NCBI GenBank assembly: GCA_003157445.1
Contig: PMJN01000464.1
Location: forward strand, 1,200 to 7,609
From: Micrococcales bacterium
GTDB taxonomy: Bacteria; Actinomycetota; Actinomycetes; Actinomycetales; Dermatophilaceae
DNA length: 6,410 bases
Direction: 5' to 3'
Shown here: positions 5,708-6,410 of the stretch, one piece after another
Layout: each line of letters opens with the position of its first letter
Position numbering within the stretch: the stretch's first letter is position 1
Program-made: the position numbers and the translations under genes
Notes under the pieces: model-generated
The model's input: only the letters and a program-made list of their open reading frames with translations
Database searches by the model: none
Told to the model about the DNA's origin: nothing

Positions 5708-6410
5708 AAGGATGCCGTCCGCTCGGAGGGGGAGTTCTCAGAGAGCGAGTTCTCCGAGAGCGCTCTCTCAGCGTCCTGGAGCGCGTGGGCGGCGCCGATC
5801 AACGCCAGGTGTGAGAAGGCCTGCGGGAAGTTGCCGGCCATGCGGTTCTCGACCGGGTCGTACTCCTCGGACAACAGACCGACATCATTGGCCAAGGCCA
5901 CGAGCCGGCGCATGAGGGCGTGCCCGTCCCGGAGGCGTCCGGTCATGGCGTAGGCAGAGACCAGCCAGAAGGAACAGGCCAGGAAGGGATGCTCATCCCC
6001 GGGCAACCCATCCAGTCCGGTCACCGTGCGGTAGCGCAGCACCAAGCCGTCGTGAAGCAGCTCCTGTTCGACGGCGCGAACCGTGCCGAGGAACCGGGGG
6101 TCGTCTGCGGGCAGGAACCCGACGCTGGGCAGTAGGAGAAGTGAGGCGTCGACCTCGGTGGTGTCGTAGTGCTGGGTGAAGCAGCCCTTCTCCTCGTTGT
6201 AGCCGCGGGACATCACCTCCGCGTACACCTTGCTCCGCAGCTCGCGCCATTTCTGGACCGGGCCCTGCAGCCACTGCTGCTCGACAGCCTTGATGGCCCG
6301 GTCGAAGGCCACCCACACCATGACTCGCGAGTGCGTGAAATAGCGCAACTGGTTGCGGAACTCCCACAACCCGTTGTCCGGTTCCGTCCAGTGCTCACAC
6401 AGGTTCCTGA
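5704..6410 (-). CDS. Glycoside hydrolase family 15 protein (glucoamylase/trehalase type), C-terminal part
   Basis: The last 234 codons of a GH15 alpha-glycosidase whose N-terminal part lies beyond base 6410. Visible residues 9-18 read EPDNGLWEFR, the segment with the general-acid glutamate (Glu16). This is followed by FTHSRVMVWVAFDRA, a strongly conserved helix of the (alpha/alpha)6 barrel. Near residues 178-184 LLSEEYDP carries the catalytic-base glutamate, and GNFPQAFSHLALI follows. Related actinobacterial proteins include alpha,alpha-trehalases as well as glucoamylase-like enzymes, so the substrate is open; a role in trehalose or storage-glucan turnover is likely. No signal peptide can be judged. 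The tail ends in a duplicated LSENS segment and SERTASF. Its TGA stop falls within the terminus of a tnpB-type right end, so an insertion may have set the present C-terminus. Both catalytic residues are intact. The next gene on the strand starts 265 bases away. Confidence 0.9.
   Translation of the reverse strand, partial: RNLCEHWTEPDNGLWEFRNQLRYFTHSRVMVWVAFDRAIKAVEQQWLQGPVQKWRELRSKVYAEVMSRGYNEEKGCFTQHYDTTEVDASLLLLPSVGFLPADDPRFLGTVRAVEQELLHDGLVLRYRTVTGLDGLPGDEHPFLACSFWLVSAYAMTGRLRDGHALMRRLVALANDVGLLSEEYDPVENRMAGNFPQAFSHLALIGAAHALQDAERALSENSLSENSPSERTASF
5732..5761 (-). repeat. 15-base tandem duplication in the GH15 tail
   Basis: Bases 5732-5746 and 5747-5761 are two adjacent 15-base units identical except at one position (A5740 versus C5755). 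Read on the minus strand in frame they encode LSENS twice, just after the end of the catalytic domain. The repeat keeps frame and adds only a hydrophilic tail, as expected of replication slippage in a part of the protein under little constraint. Confidence 0.8.

Noticed and set aside
1..6410. CRISPR array, tRNA or rRNA genes, or a defence cassette
   Set aside because: No regularly spaced repeats, tRNA-like cloverleaf or rRNA motifs were seen, and all confident genes belong to housekeeping, transport or metabolic families.

Overview
The window comes from a high-GC chromosome, most likely a mycothiol-producing actinobacterium. The evidence is the strong G/C bias at third codon positions, a MDMPI-type mycothiol-dependent isomerase homologue, an actinobacterial-style GH15 trehalase/glucoamylase homologue, and protein sequences that read as actinobacterial throughout. 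I cannot name the genus from the sequence.

Layout. Bases 1-495 (+) are the 3' end of uvrB (nucleotide excision repair). Bases 496-743 are a structured leader. I read it as a yybP-ykoY (Mn2+) riboswitch at about 601-705, and its closing strand can alternatively pair with the ribosome binding site of the next gene. Bases 744-1745 (+) encode a TerC/Alx-family membrane metal transporter. A convergent pair on the minus strand follows: an EamA/RhtA-like ten-helix exporter (1783-2667), whose GTG start overlaps by 4 bases the stop of an SH3-NlpC/P60 cysteine peptidase (2664-3455). Bases 3456-4028 carry no convincing gene but hold a hairpin element (3672-3727) that reappears at 5461-5522. A second minus-strand pair comes next: a glyoxalase-II-like metallo-beta-lactamase-fold hydrolase (4029-4691) and the MDMPI/DinB-like mycothiol enzyme (4731-5438). 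The minus strand at the right edge is the C-terminal part of a GH15 glycosidase (5704-6410, running off the window).

The gap between the GH15 gene and the MDMPI gene (5439-5703) looks like a landing site for IS200/IS605-type elements. It holds a short tnpB-like C-terminal remnant followed by two hairpins and a GGAGGATGTCAA terminus typical of tnpB right ends. The GH15 stop codon lies inside that terminus. Next to it is a second double-hairpin element ending in TTCAA.

Functional reading. The plus-strand block joins DNA repair to manganese homeostasis under RNA control. The MDMPI and MBL pair probably forms a thiol-dependent detoxification unit. The NlpC/P60 and EamA pair is translationally coupled and may join peptide hydrolysis to export of a product, which is inference. 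No wholly new system is evident. The most rewarding items are the Mn riboswitch with its visible expression-platform switch, and the paired hairpin/right-end relics.
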